Below, one piece after another: positions 14,001 through 25,900 of a stretch of 64,000 bases of DNA. This DNA comes from Eudromia elegans (lineage: Eukaryota; Chordata; Aves; Tinamiformes; Tinamidae), in NCBI GenBank assembly GCA_003342815.1, contig PTEX01000060.1, positions 1,438,244 to 1,502,243 on the forward strand, read 5' to 3'. A program made the translations under genes and the position numbers. How positions within the stretch are numbered: position 1 is the stretch's first letter; the number at the start of each line of letters is the position of its first letter. Under the pieces are notes generated by a model. It was not told the DNA's origin and did no database searches. It saw nothing but the letters and a program-made list of their open reading frames with translations.

Positions 14001-15589
14001 ACATTGAAGCCTGCATGCATCTTAAAGTACTCAGCAATCTCATTAAACCCCAGAGGATGAATAGGGCTTACAGCCCTCTCTGTCAAACTTAGAAATTAAA
14101 CAGAAATATAAAATGTATTTCATTATCTGAATTGTGTAAAAATGATGTACTCAATTTATAAAGCATATCCTAAATCTCTAGATTTTATGCTTGGTTTTTT
14201 TAAGCAAATTCATCTCTTATTAATCTCTGAAGTACATCTTACCAGGTGACTTTACTATTCACAGGGAGAGGTTTAGACTCCTCATAACCATAATGAAACT
14301 CCGACTTAATTTATACATCTATTTAAAAATAAGCACATGAGTGTATTCAAAGTGAAGGCATAAGTTTCAGCATATGGTTGAATAGCCATTGTAATGGTTA
14401 TCAGTGTGAGTAATGGGCACTTAGGCTATTTAAAATACTAAAGGCAAAAATAATCTGGGTTGCTATACAATTTTGAAAAGTTAAAGGTATTTCAGATGCC
14501 ATAAATCTGCAGAGAGAATGATGTGAAATATATTACTTTGTCCTTAAAAGTTAATAAACAAATACTTTTGATATTTTAGCTAAAAAGCCTACAAATGGAG
14601 GATTATCACAACAAAACCAACTATATGCATTTTCACATACAGAATATATATAGCTACAAATGTATTCGTAGCAACACTTTGAATATAATAAAGTGATATC
14701 AGTGATATCTGGGTCAGATCCTCTTTGGAGTACTGGCCAAAAGATGCTATTCAGAGAATGTGTAAGAATAGCACAAGCACATAAGGATATTTCTCGGTCC
14801 AAGTCAGCCTTGAGAAATTTACAGTTCAGGAATCTCCAAAATCCAATTAATGCTTTTTATATTTAATAGTTCTCATGGATCTTTATTTCATGCGCTAGTC
14901 TTAATTATGTGCTACTATGCAAGTTAAAAATAACACAGGCAGATGCTGAAATACAATTTTAGAGTGACTTAAAATCAAATGCTGCAAGGGATTGCAGAAG
15001 TGGATCTGATGTTCATTTGGAGTACAGCAAATATAATGGTTATTTCAGCAACCCTGCTCTGGGCTGTCAGTCAAAACTCCTCCTCCTCTTCACTCTGACC
15101 TCAATTTCTAAGGCAGCAACTGAACAGGAGTATTTAAATGGGGCTGCAGTGCAAATCAGGAAATGCAAATGAGAAAAAAAAACCCTGGAGTTTTCACAGT
15201 CAGAAGTGTCAATTTTTTCCATTAATCGCTCCTGTTTTAATGCCAGAAGAGGATCATTCACCAGGGCTCATCTTAGGCTGAAGAGTGCAATTACTGCATT
15301 CTTCTCACTCCCCCAAATACCCCAATTCTATAGAGAGAACAACCTCTTAGGAAAACAGTGAGGCCAGTGAGTATTTTACAAAGTCCCAGCAAAGCAGCAC
15401 GAGCTCCCTGATGGGTTCCTGCTGCCAGCTACTCACAACAGGGGTTGCACATGAGGACGTGCAGAGGGCAAAGACGTCAGGCCGAGTCCCGGTGGCTCCA
15501 CACTCACCTGCAAGGAAGCCCAGCAAGAAGCAGCCCAGCAGCCCGGGGCAGCCCAGCCACGTGCAGAGCGTGGTCCTGCTCCCAGCCAT
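1999..15589 (-). CDS. NAALAD2: NAALADase II (NAALAD2), 5' part: exons 1-11, continues beyond the left edge
   Basis: Paralog of FOLH1 in the same M28 family; expected to be a type II membrane di-zinc carboxypeptidase that cleaves N-acetyl-aspartyl-glutamate (family knowledge). Seen: 11 exons with GT-AG borders join in frame for 1278 nt (426 residues) with the same exon phases as FOLH1. The first 27 residues hold a very short tail and an anchor ending LLGFLAG, and the start MAGSR resembles human NAALAD2 (MAESR). Other NAALAD2-like signs are [43 protein letters not shown] and AAVLQEI. Zinc ligands H367, D377 and E415 and catalytic E414 are present; the remaining ligands lie on exons outside the window. 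An in-frame ATG at 15673 would add 28 residues and has a purine at -3, but the shorter start matches the ortholog. About 7.1 kb separates it from the FOLH1 stop. An uncharacterised third FOLH1-like paralog is possible but less likely. Confidence 0.9.
2498..2617 (-). CDS. NAALAD2: NAALAD2 exon 10: first zinc ligands
   Basis: Residues 359-399, containing [13 protein letters not shown] (H367, D377) and [16 protein letters not shown]. Donor GTAACTG. Confidence 0.94.
3218..3303 (-). CDS. NAALAD2: NAALAD2 exon 9
   Basis: Residues 330-359, containing [11 protein letters not shown], then [16 protein letters not shown]. 86 nt, the same length and phase as FOLH1 exon 9. Confidence 0.91.
3304..5213 (-). 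other. NAALAD2 intron 8
   Basis: 1.9 kb between exons 8 and 9. The open frames in it lack family motifs and splice context. No repeat recognised. Confidence 0.6.
5214..5312 (-). CDS. NAALAD2: NAALAD2 exon 8
   Basis: Residues 297-330, containing [19 protein letters not shown] and IGPGF. Acceptor CACTTAACAG, donor GTCTGT. Confidence 0.91.
5844..5937 (-). CDS. NAALAD2: NAALAD2 exon 7
   Basis: Residues 266-297, containing EYTFRYK and [18 protein letters not shown]. Acceptor TTTTCTCAG, donor GTGAGTG. Confidence 0.92.
6552..6738 (-). CDS. NAALAD2: NAALAD2 exon 6
   Basis: Residues 204-266, starting [20 protein letters not shown], with [13 protein letters not shown] (N247). Differs from FOLH1 exon 6 at only six residues. 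Confidence 0.93.
7394..7519 (-). CDS. NAALAD2: NAALAD2 exon 5
   Basis: 42 codons, residues 162-203, with the same core as FOLH1 exon 5; R200 is the expected pocket arginine. The donor is AAA|GTAGGA, a weak match to consensus. Confidence 0.92.
7779..7979 (+). mobile_element. CR1 retroposon, 3' fragment
   Basis: Plus-strand 3' part of a CR1 element: GTGAGGGTGACAGAGCCCTG, then GGTTGGACTAGGTGATCTC and a tail of the ATTCTGTG type. It sits antisense to NAALAD2 in intron 4 and is well preserved, so relatively young. Confidence 0.9.
8512..8613 (-). CDS. NAALAD2: NAALAD2 exon 4
   Basis: 34 codons, residues 128-161: [16 protein letters not shown], then [13 protein letters not shown]. Closer to human NAALAD2 than to FOLH1 in this exon. 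Confidence 0.92.
9945..10131 (-). CDS. NAALAD2: NAALAD2 exon 3
   Basis: Residues 65-127, containing [31 protein letters not shown] and [12 protein letters not shown]. 187 nt, the same length as in FOLH1. Confidence 0.93.
10132..13838 (-). other. NAALAD2 intron 2
   Basis: Largest NAALAD2 intron seen, 3.7 kb. Apart from the CR1 fragment near 11.0-11.1 kb I see only AT-rich unique sequence. Confidence 0.6.
11001..11130 (-). mobile_element. CR1 reverse-transcriptase fragment, degraded
   Basis: Read on the minus strand it resembles the CR1 RT segment that encodes a D-F-x-K-V/A-F/L-x-x-V/I-x-H-S-I pattern, now broken. It is the same region seen better preserved at 62.7 kb. Confidence 0.6.
13839..13950 (-). 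CDS. NAALAD2: NAALAD2 exon 2: stalk
   Basis: Residues 28-65, beginning GWFTKPTEK and ending [13 protein letters not shown]. 112 nt, one codon longer than FOLH1 exon 2. Acceptor TGTTTCAG, donor GTAAGCC. Confidence 0.9.
13951..15507 (-). other. NAALAD2 intron 1
   Basis: 1.6 kb, no repeats or coding signal recognised. The 30 bases just past the exon 1 donor contain a GACGTCA CRE-like site in a locally GC-rich stretch. Confidence 0.5.
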
Positions 15590-15680
15590 ACGGCCCGTGG
15601 TTCCCAGCGGCTCTACAGGAGAGCAGGGAAGCAGCCGCCTTCCTCCTCCTCCTCTTCCTCCTCCCACTCTCATCCCTATG
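15470..15680 (-). promoter_or_regulatory. NAALAD2: NAALAD2 promoter-proximal GC-rich stretch
   Basis: GC content rises and several CpGs appear around NAALAD2 exon 1, though less than at FOLH1. A GGA/GAG-rich purine run on the minus strand lies at about 15630-15675. No clear TATA box; the start site is inferred. Confidence 0.4.
15508..15589 (-). CDS. NAALAD2: NAALAD2 exon 1: start and membrane anchor
   Basis: 27 codons plus one base: MAGSR, a short tail, then a hydrophobic run ending CFLLGFLA. Donor GTGAGTG in phase 1, as in FOLH1 exon 1. Confidence 0.82.
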
Positions 15681-17270
15681 GCTGCCCCTGGCTTCTGGGA
15701 TCCTCAGTGCTGGTTCTGCCAAACCAGCTTGGATGTCGCTACTGTGATTCTCCGAGTGCAATAAAAAACTTCCATTTCTTCAGTCTTGCCCCATGAGACA
15801 GTTTTCATATGGGTGTATGTTTATCTCTGCAATAAATATGCCTCTAGGCTGTGCACCAAGTAACATAAAAACACTATTTTTAAAGATTATTTTGTACTAA
15901 TTGTCAGGACTTTCTTCTTTTAGAAGTTCCTATTTTAAGCTTAATTGCAATCAGCATTTATCCTAGTGGAAGTTGCCAAAAGATGAAATCAAGGGAGGAA
16001 AAAGTTTTTTATTTCTGTGCTGAAGATGCACAGAACTGTTCCTCTTTGCAGTAGTGGTTAGATTAATGCCTGGCAAGTGATGAATACCAGGGTAGCTCAA
16101 AACACAGCTGAGATCAACCAGATTCTGGATTTAACCCATTTTGAAACTTGAAAAAGCTGCAAAATTATTTTCTTTACATAGCGTGGATTACAAATTTCTC
16201 AGGACCTAGTTCTGGGGGTTGAATTCAGGCAAAGCACTGTCCCAGGAGAATCTCATGAGTAAGGAAACCATGCCAAACATTTTGTACAAACTTACCTGGC
16301 CCTGCATATCGCTGCTGGTGGGTTTCTGCACTGTAACATTGAAGCCAAGTCTCATCTTTCTGGAAAAAAGGACCTGCCCATCTGAGACTAATAACTGGCC
16401 AAAGGCAGGAAAGCTTTTCTGGGAGCCCGGCCATGCTCTGATTCTCACCACACAGTCCTTAAAGGAGTCCAAGGGAAAGGGATCATGAGAAAGAAATGAC
16501 AGTGTTCCAAGTATCAAACATTTCTCAGACATAAGAGGTTGAATCAAAAATATTCAGAAGCAGCTGAAAAGACTGGTATATGTCCCAGTCATTCCCCTGG
16601 GGCTTTTCAAAAAAGCTAGAGATGAGAAAACTCTCACACCACTTGGGTATTCTGGTCCAGTCACAGATGCAGTCTTAAGCATATGGCTGGATGCCTATGT
16701 CCAAATGATAAACACGTCCAGTTTTGTGATCTTGTTTTCCTGTCATTTCCCAACTGCTCATAAGCCATCACAAATTCTGAACAGCAAGGACTTTTCACAC
16801 CAGCATTTCACTTGACATATACAAACCAGATGGAGTTCCACCTACAGAAACCGTAAAGAATGAGCATATTGGTGTATTATTAGCACTTTTATAGCACCAC
16901 AGGTGTAGGCTTGGCATATAATAGACAGAAAAATGACAAGAGCTTTTGGAGATTGCTATCTAAATTAGACCTCACATGATGATAATATCAGAGGAGGGAG
17001 AGAATAAAAATAGCAACAATTAGAAAATATTAAGTGTATTTATTCCCATGCCTATATCTTTTAAAGAGAAAATTGCATCAACAATCCTGAGATTGAACCC
17101 AATACTGTGCCTGGACTTGGAATCTCTTGTTTAAAACAGTAATGACCAAAAGCCTTCTACTGTTTGTGTCACAGTCCTAATTCCATTAATAATTAGTTGT
17201 GGTATGCTCTTACACTCCATAGATTAGCCAAGTTTACACACTTGCAGTGTATAGTAAGCTATTCTGTTCC

Positions 17271-17296
17271 AGTATATGTGAGTATATGTGAGTATA
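17271..17296. repeat. Short tandem repeat, 10-bp unit
   Basis: AGTATATGTG repeated about 2.5 times head to tail. Confidence 0.8.
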
Positions 17297-18336
17297 ACAT
17301 ACAGTATAAATCTACACCTTGAATCAGCTTGGTGTGCTGTGGAGATCAGTGTAAGGAGTGACATTATTACAGAGGAATTTTTGTGTCCCTCCTGGATCAT
17401 AATTATTTTATATATATTTGAAGTTACCTGCTGATATACTGTAAGAACATTGCTGATCTACCTAACTTTTTTCCTGGAAAGATGAGAAAAAGAGTCTATA
17501 GAGGTTAAATCAATTCCATTCATCCACAGGAGACAGAAGTTTTGCCCTGATAATGGAATGTGCAGATGCTGCTGGCTTCCTCTTTGGAAGGGAGGACAGG
17601 GCACAGCAGTTTAGATGCTTCTTAAAAAGTGTGTGTGGACAGAGCAACTAGTATTGAGTTTTCCAAAACAAGGGAGAAGCTGTTAAGCTACTTCTTCCTC
17701 ACTCTCTTCCTCTTCAGCTTCTCTTTTTTTCTTTCTGTTTCTTTACCTTCCTTACTTTCTTCTTGTTGCAGATACTGCAGGCTCTGAGACATGCAGCATA
17801 AGGAATGCAGTATTGACCCTGCATGTTCAAATATTGCCCAAGTCCTGAGACACGCCCCAAACAACTCAAGATGAATGGTATTAAACCACAAAGCCAAAGC
17901 TGTCAGATCTTAGGTATCTTGAAACACCTCAGAATGACTGGAACCAAAGAAAATGAGTCTCACATGCTGAGGTCTGAAGTACAACATGCCTGGAAGGGAA
18001 AGTCTCATCTATGAGGATGCAGAGGAAGCCATTCTGAAACAAATCCCATCTCACTACAAGCTGTCAATAAGCAGTTTTGGCCAAGGCCAGAGCTTCTAGA
18101 CAATCAGTATTCTGTAAGGCTCACGCCTCCTCAAGTCACTCCACAGCAAAACCAACAACAGATCCATTGGTCTCTCTCTTCTTTCACTTGTCTCTTTTCC
18201 TGATGGAACCAAGGTGTTATCCATATAGTACATATGTTAATTTATTTCTGCATAATATACAGAAATGTATATGTTTACAAGTCATGATTTTTCATACCTA
18301 AACAACAAGCATACATTGGAAATGAAAGATTACCTT

Positions 18337-18519
18337 TTGATATAAGGAAAAGCCTTTTCATTCCTGATGGCAATGAAGGACTTCCACAGGTTGCCCAGCC
18401 AGATGATCCTGTTTCTATCCTTGGAGGTCCTGCACCCCTGTGCAAGGTGGTCTAACCTCATAGCTGACTCTGCTTTGAGCAGTTGGTTGGACCAACCTGA
18501 ATTATTCAATGATCCTACA
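18337..18519 (+). mobile_element. CR1 retroposon, 3' fragment, diverged
   Basis: Plus-strand CR1 3' region: CTTGGAGGTCCTGCACC, CTGCTTTGAGCAGTTGGTTGG, and a diverged tail AATTATTCAATGATCCT. Older than the copy at 7.8 kb. Confidence 0.8.
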
Positions 18520-20328
18520 CATCTACAACATCCTTCCATTCACTACAGCTCCCTAGTCTTAAGACCTGCTTTCAGTAAAGGTAAAGAGCAGAAATTATGC
18601 AGGCTCTAGTTCTCCAGCTGTGACCAGATTAGGCTGCTCTGCTCCACCACATCACTAGCTGCAGCTGATTTCAAACTGCTAACACATGCAGATATGAGCA
18701 AATAAGCACAGCTCTAACCACAGAGATCTTGACTACCAGAGATTAGTCTGTCACAGCTAAACCAACAGGTAAGTCTTGTGGTGACAGTATCCTCATCACA
18801 TTCAGAAATGATACAAAAGACTTGCAAACCAAAGCCCACTGTTTCAAATATGCAATACTTCCAAGGCTTGTATTGTGACAATTAGAATTTGTTTTAATGC
18901 AGTGGTAGATTCTGTCCATCATATTCATGGGTATGCTTTCATTTCTTTTGATGTACACTCTTTGTGCATAGGAGGGTCACTGTATGAAGTTATTTGGAAA
19001 ATGCTGGCAGTATTAAATGACAGACATATGATAGGAAGTATTTCCTTTTTTAAAAAAAGTTTCTTTTAATTTCTTTTCCTGATACTTTAATGTTATTGTT
19101 CAGATAAGTGGTCAACAGCCCTTGACAACGTTGCAGTGGATTTCAACTCACTGCAGAAGTCAAGCAATGAAAACATTCTAGGTTCCTTGAAATTCTAATT
19201 CACTGGAAAAGAATTAGCACACAAACCTTGTCCTGCCTTTTTGCACAAGAAAGGATTTTTTGCTTGGGACTCGAGTTTGTCATAGCTATATTTCTGTGCT
19301 ACCCTGATATATCTAATAGATCTAATAGAGTACAGGTGCTTAAGAGGTAGCTGTCACTGTACCTGGCTTCTAGTTGCCAGCCCTTCTTAGCTGCCCAGAG
19401 ATAGGACACACGTTGTTCCTGTGGTTAGTTCCATGTTTTGAGCTCTAAGAGTCAATGGACTGGAAATGTTTTTCAATGCAGTTACAAAGTCTCTAAGAAC
19501 TTACTAACAGACAGACCTTTCCATACTCAAAAATTTTGTCAATGCCCCTCACTTGTCTAGTAGATGTCTTTATTCACATCAGCTGCCTTGACTTTGTTCA
19601 TAAAAGTCAAATGTTGTTTCTTTGCATCACTCCAAGAAAAGCAGTCACATTAAAGAACATTCCTTTGCGCATATACTTTCATCATATACATATCCTTTCA
19701 TTTTTGCTAGTTCTTTAAAAATCCTACTGAGGCAAATAGGAAACATCCAGTTGTATATGTTCCCATGTAAATACTTCCTGTAAAATATTTTGTTGGATGG
19801 TTTGGACAACTAAATACAAAGCATGTAGCTTTGCCATTTTTGCTTTGTCATTTCTTCTTTTTTGAATTTTTTTTTTTTATGTAAAAAATGTTTTGTCATT
19901 TGATGTTGAGTAATAACATTAGCCACTTCTACCTGGAAGAGTATTTATACAACTCAAGGCTGGAGTGACCCTCTCTACTCTATAGAACACCAGCCACAAG
20001 AAGGGATATAGGGAGAAGCATATTATTTCCAGAATCTTCCTAAGAATCCTTGAAAGCTTAAGATTATCTGGTGTTTTACTTGAAAGTTAAAAATTGCTCA
20101 AGAACTCCTGGGTGAACGAGCCATGTGTCTAATGCTAGTCACTGCTATGCCTAACCTGTAGTTTGTGGAACGTTATTCCTGTGCTCCCTTCCTTACAGAA
20201 AGGAAGGAGTTTGAAGCACAGATAGTTTTCAATGGAATATCTGTCATGTTTCCCCCCATCTGTTTGTCTTCTCTCTCAGCATGTCCCAAATCTGATACAA
20301 AGGTGTCTTAGTAATTCTTGAAGAAGAT

Positions 20329-20354
20329 ATCACTACATCACATCACTACATCAC
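20329..20354. repeat. 13-bp direct repeat, two copies
   Basis: ATCACTACATCAC occurs twice back to back. Confidence 0.8.
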
Positions 20355-22302
20355 AAGTTGTAGTCCAGCATATTTGGAACCAAAGTGAGCACTGGCTTGT
20401 CATAACCTACACTGTAAATTGGAGTGGTTTCCTGCAATGGCACCAGAAATACCTGAGATGATGCCTGGTAAGTAAGAATTAGGGTGGCTGTCTCAAGAGA
20501 GAGTAGCAACAGTTGGCAGTTGTCTCAAGTAGCAACAGCTACTTCATTGAAATAAAAAACCAGGATTGAAATCAAAAACCTCCATGCTGAAATGGGAGAT
20601 GGGCCACACACATACAGACTGCATGTAGAGCAGAGCCTTTAATCTCACGTCCCTTTATTATTTAAGTGACTGAGTCAGAGCTGGGGCAAGAGTGGGACTG
20701 ACTCCATCTGAGGATTTTCTCAAATAATTAAGCAAAGTTCTATTTTTCTTTTAAAATTCAACTGCTAAAGGTTGTGGTTTGCAATGAATAAACATAGATC
20801 CCAACCTACACCATATTTTGCAGAAAGGATTAGATGATCTGAATCCCACTTCAGCAAAACATAATTGCAAACTGCTATCCTATTATCTACCTTCTGAGGG
20901 GCTTTATCTCTGGATCTACCAGCCCTGATCTTTTTCTACACAGGGACATGATGTTAACAGGAGAGCACCTCTGCTATGTCATGTCCACTGGAGTGGTTCA
21001 GTGCTTAAAATAGATTTTATTTAAATGGATGTTGTCTCACTAGTACAACTAGAATGGTATCACAGTAAAGAGTGTAACAGGCTCTCTATTGTGTTAGGTA
21101 CTGGGTCCTGCTATTGTATATTGTCTGCCAGTTGTTGTCAGAAATGTTCCTAAGGAAACTAAAATGAAATAATGCTAAGATTAAGCAAGAGATGAAAAAT
21201 ATCTTACATCTTCTGAGCTGAGAGAAAAAGTTGCTAAGAAAATCTACATGACAAATAGGACGAGAGCTCTACAATTTTGGACTTCGGTACTCCAGTATAT
21301 CCTCCCCAGCAATGGAAAAAAAACCCCCACTCTATACATCCATCTGGTTAATAAAAACTGTTCATCACTTCTCCCTCTGCAACATGGATGGTGGATTTGT
21401 GTTATCATTCCCTGTATTGCAGCAGACAAAATCATCTAGGTTAGTTTAACTGATGATCTAAACTAAGCTGCTTAATTTTGCCAGAGATATATTGTAGACC
21501 ATTGGAATTAATTGTTCCACTGGCACAAAAAGCACCTCCTGCACCAAGGAGTGATAAAACAGGTGGAAACAGCAATGTCTCCCATGCTCAGAGCTATATT
21601 TTGGAGCAGGTATGTTTCCATGGTCTGAATTCTCTTTCATAAAAAATAAAAAACCAACTGGGGATAACAGTGGGTATTAGGGTATCTCCCATTATCTGGT
21701 TAGCTGGATATCAGAATGAGAAAGACTACAATTAAGAAAAATAATGACTTTAATTAAAATCACTTGACTAACAAGATTTAATTCAAAGAGATGAGGAAAA
21801 AAAATAGGAATAAATGAGGTACAGTGCCTTGGTAAATATCTACAATGACACAGAAATCCATCAGATCAGGAGTCTTATAAGCAATGGTGGAGGCCTCACT
21901 TGAAATGTGAGGTCAAATTACACAAAAATATTTGCCATGCAAGAGCTCAGTAATGCTGGAGTGACAAAGTGCTGCACCAATTGACCTGATTCTCTGAGAG
22001 TCCTCTCTATCTGATCTCAGCTGTCCAATGCAGAGTCCTAAGAGTAAGCTGCGGGCCAAAACCAGACAGTGCAGAAAGATGGTAATAATTTGATGTCCTT
22101 TACTACTTACAGCATAATCAATTTTCCTTGCTTCTAATTACCTTCATATTAAAAATGTATTAATACGGACAGGGCATGATAGGAGTAGATTTTGGATGAG
22201 AAAATAAAAGTAGGTATCGCAAAAGATACATTTTGTGAAATTACTTTGTGGCTGACCAAGTGTGTTGCCGTGCCTTTACTCAGGTGACTAGAAGGCTTCT
22301 TG

Positions 22303-22314
22303 TTTAATTTTATT
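22303..22314 (-). terminator. Candidate poly(A) signal for FOLH1
   Basis: On the minus strand the bases read AATAAAATTAAA, so AATAAA and ATTAAA follow each other. This is the first AATAAA noted downstream of the FOLH1 stop. No strong GU-rich element follows, so the call is tentative. Confidence 0.4.
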
Positions 22315-22729
22315 AGCAAACAACTGCAATACCCAGCATGTGATGAAAATATCACTGACTGAATTCTGGGCTGACAACCCCAAACTTTCAATGGTTATAC
22401 ACGTTTCACACTCTATGCGACAGTTTCACACTCTGTGTGACAGTCTTCCCATCTTCATGCATGAAATTTCTGTTTTCCTATAAGCAGTGTTATAAAAAAT
22501 AATCAAGCTAGCTACATAAAAGCTCTGAATATATACCCAGTGATTAATGATGCTTAATGGAGGACATTACCTTGTTAACACTGTTAAATGTACTCCACTT
22601 GGGTACAGTATTTGCAAAGAATGCAACTGAGTTTTTTTGTTCTTGCAGTAATCCTACTGTTTTTAAATGGTCTGATTTTGAGGCTTCTGCAAAGTGTTAT
22701 ACTTAGTCTTATGCTGATACTGCTGAAAC
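22309..22729 (-). other. FOLH1: FOLH1 probable 3' untranslated region
   Basis: The minus-strand sequence after the FOLH1 stop is AT-rich and non-coding. The first clear poly(A) signal is an overlapping AATAAA/ATTAAA pair about 415 bases past the stop. The true cleavage site is inferred, not seen. Confidence 0.45.
22403..22442. repeat. 20-bp tandem duplication
   Basis: Two adjacent 20-bp units starting GTTTCACACTCT and ending GACA, with a few mismatches. Confidence 0.85.
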
Positions 22730-22919
22730 TTATGCTACTTCTTGCAGGGTCTCTGTTGCTGCCTGCACAGTGAAGGCTGCAATGGAAATTTGCCTCTTTA
22801 CTTCTTCCCAGGCTTTATGTTGATCAGCTTTGCTTTCAATGTCAAACATGGCATCATAGATTCCAGGGAATGATTCTCCTGCATACTTATTGTGGCTGCT
22901 TGGAGCAAAGATGACATGT
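22730..22919 (-). CDS. FOLH1: FOLH1 exon 19: C-terminus and stop
   Basis: Residues 689-751 plus TAA. Contains [19 protein letters not shown] with pocket residues K700 and Y701, then [16 protein letters not shown] and stop at 22732-22730. Confidence 0.95.
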
Positions 22920-25900
22920 CTGCAGAGAAGTCGAGGAAACAAAAAACAATAGGAATTAGGAAAACAAAATGTATTATTTTTCAAATAAATATAATCTGTA
23001 CCAATATCAGCTATCAAATTATTGACAGTGAAGGTGCAAATAAGTAAGATTCTTGTACTAATAGTTCCTATAATCTATGAAGCAAAAAATAAAACGTGAG
23101 TTATGTTACTCCATATGAATTCAAGAATAATATCTGTAGCTAAGAACATTAAAGATAAAGTTGTCTAAAGTATTTTCCTTTGCCTTGGCTTAGATGGAAA
23201 GATAAAGAAAAGTCTTTCTTACAGACATACGCACGTTCTCTGACAGTTAAAGGCAACTTTTGAGGTAAGAAAGCTGCAACTTTAACAAAAAACTTCTCAA
23301 GAGATATTTTAATCAGAAGCAAACTGTGAGAAGTATGAGGATTCTAAAACGTAAGCTCACTTGCTAGCAGTACTTGTAGTGGAAAGGCTGTTGTTTTGAA
23401 TTATAGAGAGTGGAAGAAGAAAACAAGAAGCTACACTTGACTTTAGTATCCTGCCTTTCGAGAAAGATTTATTACCTAAATGAGATAAGAGAGAAGAGTT
23501 TGCTTCAGTGCTACTGAAGTTATTTCACTCTACGTCATGTTTTCTAGTGGGGCTATTCTGCTAGACTCAGTCAAATTCAGATGTTCCAAGTATACCATAT
23601 TTTTTCTTTCAACTCACAATAACCTCCTGAAGATCCTTTACCCATGAAATGATTTGATCTGAGGCCAGGTCCAAATTTTTAGATCTGGTTAAGAGCCCAC
23701 TGAAATCACTAGAAATGGATTTACTGATTCTTACAGGGTTCTGACAAGACACTTTTGCATTCTCTAGAGTACAGCTCATTGATTTTTTTCCTAAAACTGT
23801 TTTCCCGTTTAAATTATATTTCTTCTATTCACCTACTTTTACTATGTTGAAGAGAATCATTATGCTTTCATTGAGAGACCCGTAAGTCATAAAGTGATTT
23901 TCCTAAGACAGAGAAAGCATAGACAGAAAGCAAAAAACAAGCATTCCTTACCTGTAGAATGGCCTGTCAGGTAGTCCAAGAGGATCAATGAAAGCCCTTT
24001 CTAGAAACATGAGTTGATCATTTAAAGATCTGACAGCAAGTAGGCTTAAAAAAAAAGACAAGAGAGGAATATGTTAACTGCAAAATGATTGCTCCACTTT
24101 CATCCTGTGCCAGAATGCTCACAGCTCTGGATTGAGGAAGGAGAGTATGTCCAAGATGTTGACCTATTCAAGTTCAGTGGCCACAGAAAGCAGCCCCATG
24201 TCAGCCTGCACCGTAGGTCTACACTGATCAAGACTGTGAGATAGTCTGATTAATAACCTGAAAGTTTCCTACAACTGTTCTTAAAAGACAAGGAATAGTG
24301 TCAAAGAAAATGTAGATTTATCAGATATTTTCTTTCATGACATCCCTTACTTCTAGATCTCTTTTTCATTAGTCTGTTTAGGCAGGCCATTTTTTTCTAT
24401 GACAGATTTTTAAAGACCTTATTTTCCACCAAGCCAAATAAAACACCACATCACCTAAAATCACCTCAATCAAATCATATTTACTTTCATGCAGAACCAC
24501 ATCAGCTGAGGAACCTTGTGATGTTAGAATCCTCCTTTGAGTCATTCAAGAATTGCTTTTTCTGATTGCACAGAATTCCCTAGAGCACAAACCATCTGTA
24601 TTTGTGCACTCTGGATTTCTCTGAGCTATACTGATGCTTAACAAATTAAAAAAAAAGCTGTTAAGAAAAATGTATTGAATGTACATATGTCTTGTAGTCT
24701 ATACCCTAAGTGACTTACTGCAGAGCTTCAAGGCACTTGCTTGGTGAGTGCCTTTCATTGAGGTAAAATTTTAAGCCTAGAGTGCTCTATTATTATTATC
24801 AATGAAATTGTTTGAAATTTGCATTAATGTAAATGAAAATAGAATCTGATTGATTTAATTAATGTTTAGATTATGTCAGCCAGTAAAAAAATTATTTTGA
24901 ACTGAACTTTGCCATTTGCTGTTGTGCCATATAACTTAGCAGGATATATTTTTTTTTCAATTGAGGTTAGCTGTAAAATGATTTCTTCTATATTTATTTT
25001 GAAACCTCATCTATATCTGCTGTTATTTTAATGGTTCAGAAAAATAAACAGACTGAGATTTACACGGTAATCAAATATATAAAATATATTTGACATTTAG
25101 CATCAAATATATAAACTGAAGGAGTAATAAAATCAAAATGAGTAAGACAGGAAAGATCTGAGAGGGCAGGGAAATTTGAAAATTACTCATTAAACAGAAA
25201 GCAGAATTCTGATTATAAAGACAAATTCTCTGCTCATCCAAATGAGCCTTTCTGAAGTTACACTATGCACTATAAACACACAGAAATATGAAGCCCATGT
25301 AAATGTCTATCTATTAGGAAATTGTTAATTGTTATTTTAAAAGTTGCCATGATTATAAAGATGGCTCTTATTCTTACCTTCCCTATGGATATGCATACAA
25401 CATGCATTCTTCCCAAGAAATGTAATTATAAACACACAATTATAGGTGGCCTACAGAGATTAAATTAAGAATCAAGTCAAAAACTAATAAGGACTTTTAG
25501 CATAGGTGGCACATAGAATTTCTGTAAAGCTTGTGAAAAAGCCTGGCAAGGCTACAGTCATTCTCTGCATTAACTGGTACCAATATCTTCAAAATTACAG
25601 ACTGCTGACAACTGAAAAAGCTGAGTTTACATTTTTTTTCTTTAATTATATTCCAGTCATAAAACCCTAGAGTATTTTCTGCACTTGTAGGAACTGACAC
25701 ACCTGAGCTGGCTCTGCTCATGCTGACCAACATCTCATCACTTTCATGCACACTCTTGCCATTTCTCCTGAGCTAAGACCTGTCAAGAAGTGACACTCAT
25801 TAGCTTGGAGACACTTCAAAGCTAACACAGCTAGGTTCTCTGTCTCTGCGGTGTCTCAGATGTCCATGCTCAGATGTTCAGCACTTCTGCATTTTGTTTC

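Larger units (their letters stand above)
15681..22302. other. Intergenic spacer between FOLH1 and NAALAD2
   Basis: About 6.6 kb of AT-rich DNA between the candidate FOLH1 poly(A) signal and the NAALAD2 5' end. It contains one CR1 tail (18.3-18.5 kb), small tandem repeats and a pyrimidine-rich patch near 17695-17765. No coding exon recognised. Confidence 0.65.

Noticed and set aside
25071..25093. Perfect 10-bp inverted repeat as a regulatory hairpin
   Set aside because: It is made only of AT-rich sequence in an AT-rich intron, where such palindromes arise by chance.
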